From Emydura subglobosa (lineage: Eukaryota; Chordata; Testudines; Chelidae), in NCBI GenBank assembly GCA_007922225.1, contig ML679956.1, positions 17,829,049 to 17,893,048 on the forward strand: a stretch of DNA of 64,000 bases, written 5' to 3'. The position numbers and the translations under genes were made by a program. Below are positions 36,951-47,529 of the stretch, in pieces. The notes under the pieces were generated by a model that worked only from the letters and a program-made list of their open reading frames with translations, did no database searches and was not told where the DNA came from. Each line of letters begins with the position of its first letter. Position 1 is the first letter of the stretch.

Positions 36951-39900
36951 TTGAGGTATGGAGTGCCACAATCTCTCAAGGGAATAAGTATAGAATACTT
37001 AGGGAATAGGACGGAAAACAAAGAACACATCCAGGACACATTAACAAATTTGAGATGCCTATGTTTACATTATTTGAGAGCATCACAAAGCTTTTTCAAA
37101 AAGCTGAAATGTAGGATTTGATGCAAAAGAGGACCTTTGGCTCATCCCTGCCACCCACCACAGAGAAGAAAGGAATTCAACAGAGGGAAATCATGTTCAC
37201 CATATATGAATATAGAGGAGCTCATAAAATCTGTGCCTCTTCATAAAGAGATGGCTTGCCACTTTTCAGAACGGTCTGTGGTGGAGGATAAATGGGATTC
37301 TAATGCGCTGTACTGAGTTACAAAAAATAAAAGATCTGCAAATGTGAGGACAGATATTGATACAGGGGCTGCATTTTTTAATTTTTGAAGATATATACAA
37401 GAAAAAACATTAATGTTACACAAAGAGAAACTGACATAGTGTTGAAAAATTCTGTTTAAGATGTACCACCTCCTCAGGAAAATGAAGGGAAAAACATAAC
37501 AAAAGTTAATGCTTACCAAATAGAGATGTAAGATGCAATAGCTATTTGCAAAATGGTCATTTTAGGGCTGCAGATGCTTCTTCTACCAGATTTAAAGAGC
37601 CACTCCTACTTCTCAAATGCATACTGGGAAAGAGTTCTAGTAAAAAGGGTGAGCCTAGAAGAAAGGCTTATTAAAGACCAAATATAAAAGAAAAGGCTGT
37701 TGTTTGTATATGCCATTTTATCATAGGTAAAGACTTTATGATGTTTGGTAGTCAACGCAGAGTACAAGGATACTTATTTGTTATCATGAATTTATTTACT
37801 GTAGCTAGATTTATTTATCGTATACCTTTTATTAGATTTTATTGATGTTTAAAAATATATGTAAACACTTTTCAATACAGACGGGTTTGAAGACAAGCAT
37901 ATACAACAAAACTTGGAATTCAATATCATAGTCTCCTTTTTAAGGTTTATCCTATGCTCCATCTTTTGCAAGAATCTGTAGAAAGGTAGCTAGAAGAACT
38001 GAAGAAGCAGGGAATAGTTTTATCTATAAAGTTCATTAAATAGGATGCACCAGTTGTGTTGTGTGTATGTTCCTAACAAAAATGTGAAATTGTGAAAACT
38101 TATAAGTAACCATATTCTCCTGGATGAAAATGCCTCTCTATATAATTCCAAAATAAGAGACTTATTTGCCATAGTGGTAGGAAGTGTGAAGGTTACAAAA
38201 AGTGACTTAATTCAGGCTTTTCACCAGGTGACATAATAATACCTAGCTTTTAGAATATAAAAAAACCTCTTTATGGCAAGCACACTTTCAAGTATGAAAA
38301 CTACTACATTGTGTAGCTAGTGCCAATGACCTATTCCAAAGTATTATGGATTCCATTCTCTTAGTTTTATATTTTGTTGGTTCTTTAGGAGGTATGTTAA
38401 TAACAAGTAGAAAGAAATATGGAGCAATACTTTTAATGCCTTGAAGAGGTTCTAAGAAGGCTGCAAAAATATGAGTTTAGAGATAAGCAATTTGCACTTT
38501 TTTCTAGAACCAAGCTGCTTATTTAAGAATGGTATAGATGCAGAGGGGCCATTTTTCTTAAAGAAGGAAAAACTGAGCAAATAGATGCACTTGAGTGTTT
38601 CAGAATTAATTTAGCTACAGTATTTAAACTATTATGGCAAGATTTCTTCTATGTTTGTCCACATTAATGAGTCTGTTGACTTCTTTGCTGCAAAAACTGC
38701 AAAATGGGTTGGAACTATGTAAATAAAACTTTGAAGTAGAAAAACCAAGACTGAGTAGTTCTAACATTTTGGTATATTTTATCCAGACCTTTCCTTAATA
38801 TTAACATTACAGTATTTCTCCAGCAATAGGTAGATGTTATTTCACATATATGCAAAGGTGAAGAGGAGAAATTCATAACTCACTTCCAGAACATTAAATA
38901 TTGAAAATAATTTCTCTCATTTCTCATTGGAGATTATGTTTAGAAGAACTCAATTCCATGAGTTCTTACCAAACCAAGACTTCTGAATGGAGGGAAACAT
39001 TCTGGGACTATCCTGCAGATGTGGTACATTTGGCAATCTTTTGCTGTGCAGCTTTTAAAATAACACAACTTGAAGTAAATCCACTATGTATAATGGTGAC
39101 TAATGGTAAGGTAAAGTGACATAGGCCCAAATTCAACAAAACACTTAAGCACTAAAGGAGTTGTTTATCTGCCTTTTACAGGTATGAAGAGATACTAAAT
39201 CCAATAGGTGAATGCCGAGGAGTCAACATTCTTAGTGTGTGGCAGAGGGAGGGATGCTTCTGGCAGCCAATCTGGACTGAGGATGATCCAGATGCTTTTG
39301 CTTCAACAAAAGATGGAGGTAATTGATTCCTTTTTCCACTTCAGAAGAAAAGATGGTACTAAGAAAATAAAGTGTCTACCACAGTAAAGGAGGGAAGTGT
39401 AAAATGGTGAGTAGAAAGAAAAGACAGGAATGTTACAGTAAAAACAGAACAGGAGAACCATAGCCTGAGCATTCAGATTAAAACTGAACATAAAAACAAA
39501 ACCCTTAGTTTAGACACTTAATCTTTTCCACCCAGTAAATATGGTATGAATTAAGTACAAAGAAGAAACATCCCAGGAACAGTAACAGACAATCATCTGA
39601 GTTGACATATAACTGTCAAGAGAGTGGTACGGTAACTAGGACTGACACAGTCTCAAAACTCAGGAGGCTTGGAATGTTTAACAGTATAAAAAGAGATAAT
39701 GGAAGCGTGTTCTTAGCTGTTTAATATATAACATCAGCCATTTCCAGATCTTGTTTGCTTAATATAAGTTACTATTCAGTGAAGAGTTAAAGAACTGCAG
39801 TCATCTAGAAAACAATGTTCACAAATAGGATATTCCTGCATAAAACTTCTTCTTATAGATAAATTGTTTTCTAGTTATCTGAAGCACATAATGAGTGTGT

Positions 39901-40949
39901 TCTCTAAATTCCATTCAGAGTTAGGAAAATAGACACAGTAAACAACCATTATTTCACAGTACTGTCATTCATTAAATAAAATTAGACATAGCAATTACAT
40001 TAATATGTTCTGATTAAGATTTTTATATGCACAAAAGTCAGGCAATAACTCTGACCTTTTGTAAATGTAAGTATTTTGTATTACTACATATGGTGTTCAC
40101 TTATACCTTATTGCAGCTATGTGCAAGATGGTAGATTTACAATTGTCACAGTGTCATAACTTAGCATCAAGATTTATTTTGGATTAACATTTCAAATAAC
40201 ACTGTATTTATACAGTTTCTAGCCATGTAACTTCTTCTGCCTTTGGAAAGCAAGAACTATGATTACACATTGAGATAAGTGCTGGTATCTGAAAGTGTTT
40301 TCAGAATAATTGAAAGTACATAGCTCCAGATATAGGCAAGCTCAACACACATCAAACTAGTTTTCCTGCCCTTCACGTCTGGTACCAAGAAAATCATAGA
40401 AAAAAAATAGTTTTAATAAATAGCAAGTTACAAAAGCAGTCAGACTCAAATGATTTAAAATAGATAGTAAGTCTATATACAACAAAACATACCGAAACTT
40501 TTAAATACCATCAACACATGACCACAATGGTTACTAACAAAATATCTTACTGGTCTATAATATGAAAACTATTGCTAAACTCACTATATAAACTAGAGCT
40601 ATGCTAAGTGCTTAACTTAGTGCCTAAAAACATCAAAATTCAGTACTCAGTTGTCATTGAAATTATTAGAGACCATGTGTTTGTATTAAGGTCAAATTTA
40701 GGACCTGACCCTGAGAGGTGCTGAGCACTCAGAAGTCTCATTGATTTAAGTGGGAATTGAGGTGCTTTTCAGCTCCCAGGATTATTTTAAGGCCTAAAAC
40801 ATTTCACACAATAAGTGTCAAGTTTTTCCCATAAAATAGAAGCTAGTGGATTTACCCATTTTGTCTATGGAATTGGGGCTCTAATAGGAGAGATTCCACT
40901 CCCCATAAAATTTTACCTCATGTTTTAAATGTAATACTTTAACTACTTG
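36951..40949. other. Intergenic, mostly unique-looking
   Basis: No gene can be named. Two open segments (38945-39104 and 39182-39318) look exon-like and are treated in the findings. A palindromic old repeat lies at about 40694-40790 (GACCCTGAGAGGTGCTGAGC paired with GGTGCTTTTCAGCTCCCAGG). Confidence 0.5.
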
Positions 40950-41940
40950 TTTCTTTCCAGCAAGAGTCAACTGAATCATAAACTATCTAGGATAACTCCT
41001 TTGCAACAAATCCCAAAGAGTCATAATGGGCAGCTGTCTCATCCTCCCAAGAACTCTGTCACAGTCTCACAGGGCAGTCATGCCACCACTCAACATATAT
41101 GTAGTACCAAGGGGGATATTCTGAGCCAAGCCAGCTGTGATGCCAGTGATATGCAGCTCTATAGATCTTTTTAATCAAGCACAGACAGTGCTGCTTCCCA
41201 TTTCTCTCAGTGCATGAAGAGAACTGGACCGGGATGAAGAATAACTGGAATAAGATTATCCAGGAAAAACTAAACTAATGCTAATAGGAAGAGGGAAATG
41301 CTCCGAGGAACCATCATCTCCCCTCAGTTGGAGACACCTCCCTTCCAGTAGTTAAGATAGTCCTGAATGACCTAGAGGCTGTGCATTCATTTCTGATCTT
41401 GCTCACTCAACACAGCAACAGTTGCCAAGAATACCTTCCATTTCTGGCTAGCAAGAAGATTCCATTATTCATGGAGAATGATCTGCCTATAATATTTCAA
41501 GTGTTCGCCACCTCCAGTCTGGACTATTATAACTTAATACCCGAGTCTAGATAAGTGAATTAAGATATACTTGTTACACTTAGCATAGTCCATCTCCTAA
41601 GCAAGATTAGGTAATGGCAGCATAATACACTAGTGCTCTGCAACCTGTACTCATGCCTCTCATTAATGGACCTACTTCAAGATTCTCTATTGGTCTACAA
41701 AAAGCCTTAATAAATAGGCCCATCCAGTGACCATCTCTGGATCTTCCCAGACCCACTATGTATGGCTTACTACAACTAACAGAGTCGAAGTATACACTTT
41801 AAGGAGCTGGAAAGAGTCTTAACAGGAGGCCCAAGATTCTGGAACCACATCCAGAAGATCAGGAAGAGTCTGCCATCTTCAGGTTGCTCTGTTAGACACA
41901 CTTCTCAAGAGCAATACCCGAAGTAACAGCAGAAGAAAAC
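40950..41940 (+). mobile_element. Ancient L2-like LINE remnant
   Basis: The frame around 41130-41175 reads CDASDMQLYRSF, a decayed form of the YADDTQLY reverse-transcriptase box. Near 41510-41545 the frame reads SSLDYYN, corresponding to the SRLDYCN motif of L2-type LINEs. Spacing and order fit an L2 ORF2 C-terminal half. Heavily mutated, so very old. Confidence 0.65.
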
Positions 41941-41992
41941 TGCAGCATTTGCTCAGAGATATAAGGCTGCAGATAAAAATAATAATAAATAA

Positions 41993-42276
41993 GGGTATGT
42001 CTACTCCACAGCAACTCTAACAGCATAGTCATGATGCTGTAGCTGCTGGTGTAGTGTAGATGCTACCTGCAATGGAAGGAATCAATTTTTACTTCAATGT
42101 GAGTAGTCCACCTCTCTGAGCGGTAGTAGCTAAGGCGGATGGAAGAATTCTGTCAACCGAGCTGCATCTACAGTGGAAGTTACATTGACCTAATTACATC
42201 GTACTGGGCACAAAATTTTTCACAGCTCTGAGTGATGTAGCCAGATGGATCTAATTTTTAGGTGTACACTAGACCT
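41993..42276. mobile_element. hAT-like MITE, GTCTAC family
   Basis: It starts GGGTATGTCTACTCCACAGC and contains GTAGTCCACCTCTCTGAGCG and GTCAACCGAGCTGCATCTAC. It ends near GGTGTACACTAGACCT. Same family as the elements at 14695 and 24822. Confidence 0.7.
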
Positions 42277-42749
42277 AATTTACTGTCCCTTCTGTACAGT
42301 TATCACTATTTCATATAATCCTGCTGTAGCACTTTTAGATATTATGCTCATAGACTTCAGAAACTGGCAGATGTAAATATTGCTTACTTTGCAGAATTTA
42401 ATAGAAATTCTTTTTGTGCCTCCCTGAGGGATAATTGAACATTACTATTGATTTTTGACAAGCAGCTGCTCAATTTTTAATACCTTTACTTACTAGGAAA
42501 AGCATTAAGGAAAAGGAAAACTGTTAAGTTACTACTCTTCTGTTTAAAACTACTTATTCTCTTTACATACTAATTTGTCTACTAACTCTGATGCAGGTCT
42601 GTTATCAATCCCACCTTTTGTGTTAAAACATTGGGAATAACTCAAGGAGAAAGGGCTGGCTACATTTGTAGCCAGGTCTTTGAATCTCTTATAAAAAAGC
42701 TGAAAGTAATTGTTACTAATGGAGAAGTTATATGGTATGCAAACAATTA

Positions 42750-43003
42750 GGGCAGATCTACACTTAAAAGCTGCAGCAGGGCAGTAAAGATGCTACAACG
42801 CTGACTGAAGATTTTCTCCCATCAATATAATTAATCTCCCTCCACAAGAGGCAATAGTTATGTCAACAGGAATAGCCCTCCATTCAACATAGCACTTTAT
42901 ACACCAGGGTTTGGTTGGTATAACTGCATCACTAAGGGGTATAGATTTTCACATCCTCATGTGATATAGTTATACCAATGTAGGTTTGTAGCATAGACCT
43001 GGC
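42750..43003. mobile_element. hAT-like MITE, GTCTACA family
   Basis: It opens GGGCAGATCTACACTTAAAA and ends GTAGCATAGACCTGGC, an imperfect inverted copy. The interior shares CTCCCATCAATATAATTAAT and CACTAAGGGGTATAG with the copy at 18188. Confidence 0.8.
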
Positions 43004-43360
43004 ATTGTTTCTTCAAGTTTGTCTAAGGCCTGTGACCATGACATTTCTTAAGTTGAAAGCTCTGAGTTTGTTTGGCACAATGTGAAAATATCTTATATTG
43101 TAAATTTTTATGCTCATATCTAAAATAATTAAACTGAGTTTTAAACTTTATAAACATACCATCTGGGCTCAGAAAAAGGTTGGTCTATTAAATCATAAAT
43201 CATAATTTTTCAAATGTGACAAATACCTGAAAATAAGGCCCTATAAAAGTGTCTTATTATGTGATTATTTAACAAAGCAACAAATCTCCAGATAAAAATA
43301 TTTATCAAGTACACCACATGTTGTAATATGTAAATGTAGGATCCATGGATCTTGAAAGGT

Positions 43361-43397
43361 GTGGTGTGTGGGGGGGGGAGGGGGGGGAGAGGGGGTG
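43361..43397 (+). repeat. G-rich purine tract, potential quadruplex
   Basis: Runs of 10, 8 and 5 G are separated by single A or AGA. It is the most G-rich tract outside the TOP2B region. Confidence 0.85.
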
Positions 43398-43429
43398 CTG
43401 ATCAATATAGCAGTGGAGAAATGTCTGTA

Positions 43430-44015
43430 GGTTTTGCATCTGTTATTCTGGCATGGTATACCTCATCAGTGCACTAAATGTCCCAATAACAACTATGTGG
43501 GTGAAACCAGACAATCACGATGCTCTCGAACAAATGCACACAGGAAAATGATAAAAGACAAAAACACCCTATCACCTGTGGTTAAACACTTTTCACAAAG
43601 CGATCACTTGATGTCTGACTTATCAGTCCTCATCCTCAAAGGAAGCCTGTACAACATTTCAAAAGATGATCCTAGGAACTTAAATTCATAATTCTGCTAG
43701 ACACTAAAAATCATGGACTGAACAGACACTGGATTTATAGCTTATTACAACAAGCTGTAACACACTAATCACCTCTTTTTGTCCTATGACTGCAGACGTT
43801 AACAGGCCTCTCTACTTTGGATGGTACCTTAAAATATGTGCTAACTACTTATGCTAAACAATCTGTTCCACCTTGCATTTAACTGTGATGCTCAGAATAC
43901 CTTTCCCAGACATGAAGAAGAGCTCTGTGTGACTCAAAGGCTTGTCTCTCTCAACAACAGAAGTTGGTCTAATAAAAGATACCACCTCACACACTTTGCC
44001 TCTCTAACCTCCTAT
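43430..44015 (+). mobile_element. Penelope-like element 3' fragment with GIY-YIG endonuclease remnant
   Basis: The open frame 43434-43691 reads CTKCPNNNYVGETRQSRCSR then NAHRKMIKDK. This has the CxxC...YVGET...R...H arrangement of the Penelope GIY-YIG endonuclease. Downstream is a non-coding tail (AGAAGTTGGTCTAATAAAAG) typical of an abundant amniote repeat. The element is truncated at its 5' end and dead. The Penelope assignment is by motif only. Confidence 0.55.
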
Positions 44016-44061
44016 CAGCACAGTTGAGAGTGCCAGTAGAGGGCAGTAGCATACTCTACAC

Positions 44062-44311
44062 CAGTGTTTCTCAATTAAATTTGGTCACGGAACCCTTTTG
44101 AACTCCATAAATAATTGTGGAACCCCCCAAACTCTTAGCAGTCTTCAAATGTTGAAATAAGCAAAGGTCAGCATTTCTCACTTAAATTACACTTGCACTG
44201 GATACCCTCCGCCGGAAAATCAGAGACATCTTCCCTTTTTCGGCGGCGCGAAGAACAGCTGCTCGCGGAACCCTAACAGTGTTCCCATGGAACACCAATT
44301 GAGAAACACTG
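44062..44311. mobile_element. hAT MITE with CAGTGTTTCTCAATT termini
   Basis: CAGTGTTTCTCAATT and AATTGAGAAACACTG are perfect 15-bp inverted ends. The flanks CTCTACAC (44054-44061) and GTCTACAC (44312-44319) give an 8-bp target duplication with one mismatch. The interior contains a CG-rich patch (TTCGGCGGCGCG). No transposase. Confidence 0.92.
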
Positions 44312-44319
44312 GTCTACAC

Positions 44320-44780
44320 CTTAACTGTCATTTCTATTCTTACTTAAGAGGTATTAAGCAAGGCCTTAATTACTTCTTGAAATGCAGCAAAATTGTTAGC
44401 TTTTCATTGGATGCGACACCAGCAGCACTTTAAAAAAATTGCAGACTGTAGCTGTATAGCTGCTAGCAATGGCAGAAATGGGCAGAAACAGAGGGGTTAA
44501 CATTTGGGCCCTATAATATGTATTTATTAACCTAATCTGGTTTACAAAACTAGATCCCTTAAGGATACCTATTACTCCAATTTGAAAGACTAGGAAAGTG
44601 AAGCCCTGGAGTCTGACAGCACCAGCAGGCGGTTTAAAACTCAGGAGTTCCTGTTCCAGCACAGACCACTCGGGCACACTACCCCTCACCCCACCTATCA
44701 CCCTAAAATGGCTTCCATGTCTGCCAGCCCCCTGCCCCACTCCCCAGTTACAATCAGAGCCTCCTGAAGTCAGGAAAAAG
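44320..44780. other. Region upstream of TOP2B CpG island, no gene
   Basis: The base composition rises gradually from AT-rich to GC-rich. I see no element or exon. A minus-strand open frame of 114 codons has no support. Confidence 0.5.
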
Positions 44781-45048
44781 CTTCCCGTGTTGGCGCGGGC
44801 GCTTTCAGCGAGCTCAGTGCTGAAGAAATGATGCCCCTGCCCTGGCTCTTCTACCCCAGGCCGCTTCTTTTCGCTCGCCCTGTTCCCTCTTCAGAACCGC
44901 TGGACAAACACCAGCCCCCGGCCCCGGCCCGCATCACTCTCGCATCCTCAGCAGCACCGCGGACGGTCCCTCCCTAGGCCGGCAGTTTCCGCACCGCGCT
45001 GGAGCGCCCCCGCTTGGAGAGATTCTTCTTCCCTGTTGCCACCCGCAG

Positions 45049-45056
45049 TGACGTAG
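45049..45056 (+). promoter_or_regulatory. TOP2B: CRE-like site TGACGTAG
   Basis: It carries the TGACGT half of a CREB/ATF site, about 40 bp upstream of the first inverted CCAAT box. Confidence 0.4.
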
Positions 45057-45092
45057 GCTAGGCCCACCGGGGCGCTTTGTTCTTTTTTTCTG

Positions 45093-45097
45093 ATTGG
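45093..45097 (-). promoter_or_regulatory. TOP2B: Inverted CCAAT box 1
   Basis: ATTGG lies in the context CTGATTGGCTGG, a near-ideal NF-Y site on the minus strand. Confidence 0.7.
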
Positions 45098-45134
45098 CTG
45101 GCTTTGGGCGCGGAGTGCCCGCCCCTGGCCGGGG

Positions 45135-45139
45135 ATTGG
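45135..45139 (-). promoter_or_regulatory. TOP2B: Inverted CCAAT box 2
   Basis: ATTGG lies in GGGGATTGGCGGG, exactly 42 bp after the first. Spacing by about four helical turns would place two NF-Y complexes on one face of the DNA. Confidence 0.65.
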
Positions 45140-45620
45140 CGGGATGGCGGGGGGCCGGGCCGGCGGTGTTTGGCTGCGGCCGCGGCGGTTATGCCGGACG
45201 GGGGCAGCGCAGTTATTGTCTGAGAGCTGGGCCTCCTCAGTGCGGCGGGGGGCGGGGAAGCGGGCCGGTGACGGCGGCAGCGGGCTGGCGCGGGGGTTGG
45301 GCCGGCTCCTTTAATCCCGTTTTTAACGTATTCCTCGGGGCCGCTGTGGGCTCGGGAACCGCCGCGGAGCCGCCTCGGGACCAGCCGCCCCCGCCCGCCG
45401 CCTCGGTGTGAGCGAGAGCCGCAGGCCGGGCCCGCCTGCGTCGCCGCCCAGCCTCGAGTTTGAGAGCGGCCGGCGGACGAGCGCCTTGTGCGGGCTCGGC
45501 GCGGCCCGGCCTGGCCTGGCGCACGCGGAGCGAGGGGTGATCCGCGACTTTGTAGTACGCGGCTGCACGCCTCAGAATGACATAGACGCCGGGCCGGGAC
45601 CGAGGGGACTGGCAGCCGGG

Positions 45621-45925
45621 TGTGGGTGTGTGTGAGGGGGGAGCCAGGTGCCAACTGTGTGTGTGTGCGCGCGCGCAAGGGGGGTAGCCCGAGCCAGCTG
45701 TGTGTGTGTGTGCGGGTGCAAGGGTGGGAAGTGAGCCCGAGCTAGCTCTGTGTGTGCGCGCAAGAGGGGAGCCCGAGCCAGCTGTGTGTGTGTCCGCGCG
45801 CGCGCAAGGGGGGGAGCTTGAGCCAGTTGTGTGTGTGTGTGTGTGTGTGTGTACCTGCAAGGGGTGGGAGCCCAAGTCAGTTGGGTGTGTACTGTGAAGT
45901 GAGGGGTGAAGCCCTGTCTTGGCCC
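45621..45925 (+). repeat. Degenerate GT/GC-rich minisatellite in TOP2B 5' region
   Basis: Six to seven units of about 36-52 bp each combine a (GT)n or (GC)n run, a CAAGGGGGG run and GAGCCCGAGCCAGCT. Units start near 45621, 45657, 45700, 45748, 45784, 45830 and 45880. It lies 47-350 bases upstream of the ATG. Unit length varies mainly in the GT/GC run. Several overlapping open frames in both strands here are artefacts of the repeat. Confidence 0.85.
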
Positions 45926-45972
45926 GGGGCCTTTTAGCTCGTCCTTATTTATATTGAGGCAACGGGAAGAAA

Positions 45973-46023
45973 ATGGCTAAATCCGGAGGAGGTGGCGGTG
46001 GCAGCGGGGGACTGACTTGGGTG
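45973..46023 (+). CDS. TOP2B: TOP2B (DNA topoisomerase II beta), coding exon 1
   Basis: The ATG at 45973 encodes 17 residues, MAKSGG, a glycine run, then SGGLTWV, followed by a consensus donor GTG|GTAAGT at 46024. Human TOP2B begins MAKSGG, has a Gly/Ala-rich stretch and ends its first exon at LTWV (V23), the known splice point of its two N-terminal isoforms. The glycine stretch here is six residues shorter. Context AAGAAAATGG is a good initiation site. The protein is a nuclear type IIA topoisomerase that passes one duplex through another with ATP. The remaining exons lie beyond the window. Start, exon boundary and gene order all agree, so identification is strong despite the short exon. Confidence 0.92.
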
Positions 46024-47350
46024 GTAAGTTATTTTTCCCACTGTTCCCTTATGAGGCTTGAAGCAGGGGGAAAGACTGCAGATTTAGAAATTGGAGTCTT
46101 GTCCACTCATGGAGTTAAGTATAGGGAGATATTAAAAGCTCCATGAGGGCCAGCTCCAGCGGGGTAGATGGTGCGTGGAGGGAAACTGGGATGGTGGGGA
46201 AAGGTTACAGAGACGGAGAGCATGGTGCTGAGTTTGGGATTGTAGGAAGAGGATGGTATTGGGTGACTTTGGGCTGTGTATGTGAACTGTGTGGGAGGGA
46301 GGCTCCTGTGTTTCAACTAGTAGTGAGGACAGGTTGTTTGAGTGGTAAATTGGTGCCCTGGGAGAGGCTGGAGGACAGGAATAGAATATGCTCTATAGAC
46401 ATCTCTCTTCAGAGTGAGGGGTCGTCCATCACCCTCTTCATGCTGCTGAGAGTTTTGTGGTGCTAGATTGTTAGATTAGAATGAAAAGTTCTGGGGGTTA
46501 GAAAAGGGTTATGGAGGTGAACTTCTGTCCCACACTGACATCCTCAATTCCCAGTTGTCACTTTAAAATGATGAAAGTTAAGCTTTTTATGTAAGTGATT
46601 TTAATCATTTTAGCTTTAGTCTTAAGGATATTCATATCTCAGAACCTAGAAGTAAGGGGAGAGGAGGCTGTCCAGCTGGGATGTTGAAAGCTTCACAGTG
46701 TACCCATGAATTTAAACTTTACAACCTTTTGAAAGTTCTCTTTTCTGTGACAGATAGAGACGGTTTTGGCCTCTCTTCTTAAGCTGAGCAGACAGAACTA
46801 AATTCAGGATTTTGGGGATGTTAAGTGACTTTGGAACTGGTGAAGGTCTTTCAACTTCTCAAAAGCATTTGGCAATGGTAGGAATAGGAAGGATGAAGAG
46901 AAATGCCATCCTGGCCTGTTAACAATAGGTCTCCCTGGTTCTGGAAAGACCCCAGGACAGAGGAAAGAAGACCTGAAGGGACCTGGTTCCCACGCACGAT
47001 CAATAATTCACCAGCATTTGTCTTGCTCAGCATAGAGTTCAGAGTAGGGTCACTTCCTTAATACAGTGAACAAGAAAAGGCAATATAGCTGAATGGGTAG
47101 TAAAGCAGCAGCAAACAGGCATTCACTGTCTTACTAGGGAATGTCAGTGCAATATTCCCCTTTAATAGGGGGCCTAGATATTCTCCATCCACAACCCCAC
47201 AGCAAAGACTTAATGAATTCATAAGCTTGGTGGGGTGTACCCTACAACTGCAGAATTGAAAATGTAGTGCATGTATTTAAGAAAGGAAAAGAAACAATCA
47301 GGGAAACGACAGGCCTGTTAGTTTATCCTCAGTTGTATGCATTTCCCCCC

Positions 47351-47433
47351 CCTTTTTAAAAGGATTTATAAATCTAAAGAGGGGGAAAAAGCATTATCAG
47401 CTTCTGGAACCTTTGTTTTTTCCCCGTTTTAAA
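47351..47433 (+). repeat. Direct repeat block, copy A
   Basis: About 80 bp: CCTTTTTAAA, then TAAATCTAAAGAGGGG, GCATTAT, CTTCTGGAACCTT and CCCCGTTTTAAA. It matches copy B at 49494-49575 in the same order and orientation. Confidence 0.8.
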
Positions 47434-47529
47434 GACTACATGTTTAAAACAAAATGTTGTAAGTAATTAAAAGCCGAGGTAAATGGTAATTTAGATAAAA
47501 TACAACAGAAGATATCTTTTTACAAAAGT

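Larger units (their letters stand above)
44780..45972 (+). promoter_or_regulatory. TOP2B: TOP2B CpG-island promoter and 5' UTR
   Basis: A sharp rise in GC and CpG density begins near 44780 and runs to the start codon. There is no TATA box at a plausible distance. Inverted CCAAT boxes lie at 45093-45097 and 45135-45139, GC boxes near 45249-45257, a CRE-like TGACGTAG at 45049-45056, and E2F-like GCGCG sites near 44793 and 45109. This fits a housekeeping-type promoter with NF-Y and Sp1 input, as known for topoisomerase II genes. The start of transcription is probably near 45150-45250 (inference). Confidence 0.85.

Noticed and set aside
40947..41174. 75-codon frame after a strong acceptor, first taken for a host exon
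   Set aside because: Its end reads as a decayed L2-type reverse-transcriptase box and downstream L2 motifs follow in order.
45058..45875. Long minus-strand open frames (206 and 212 codons) across the TOP2B CpG island
   Set aside because: They result from low stop-codon density in GC-rich sequence and the GT/GC minisatellite. They have low-complexity Pro/Arg/His content, no domain and no splice support.
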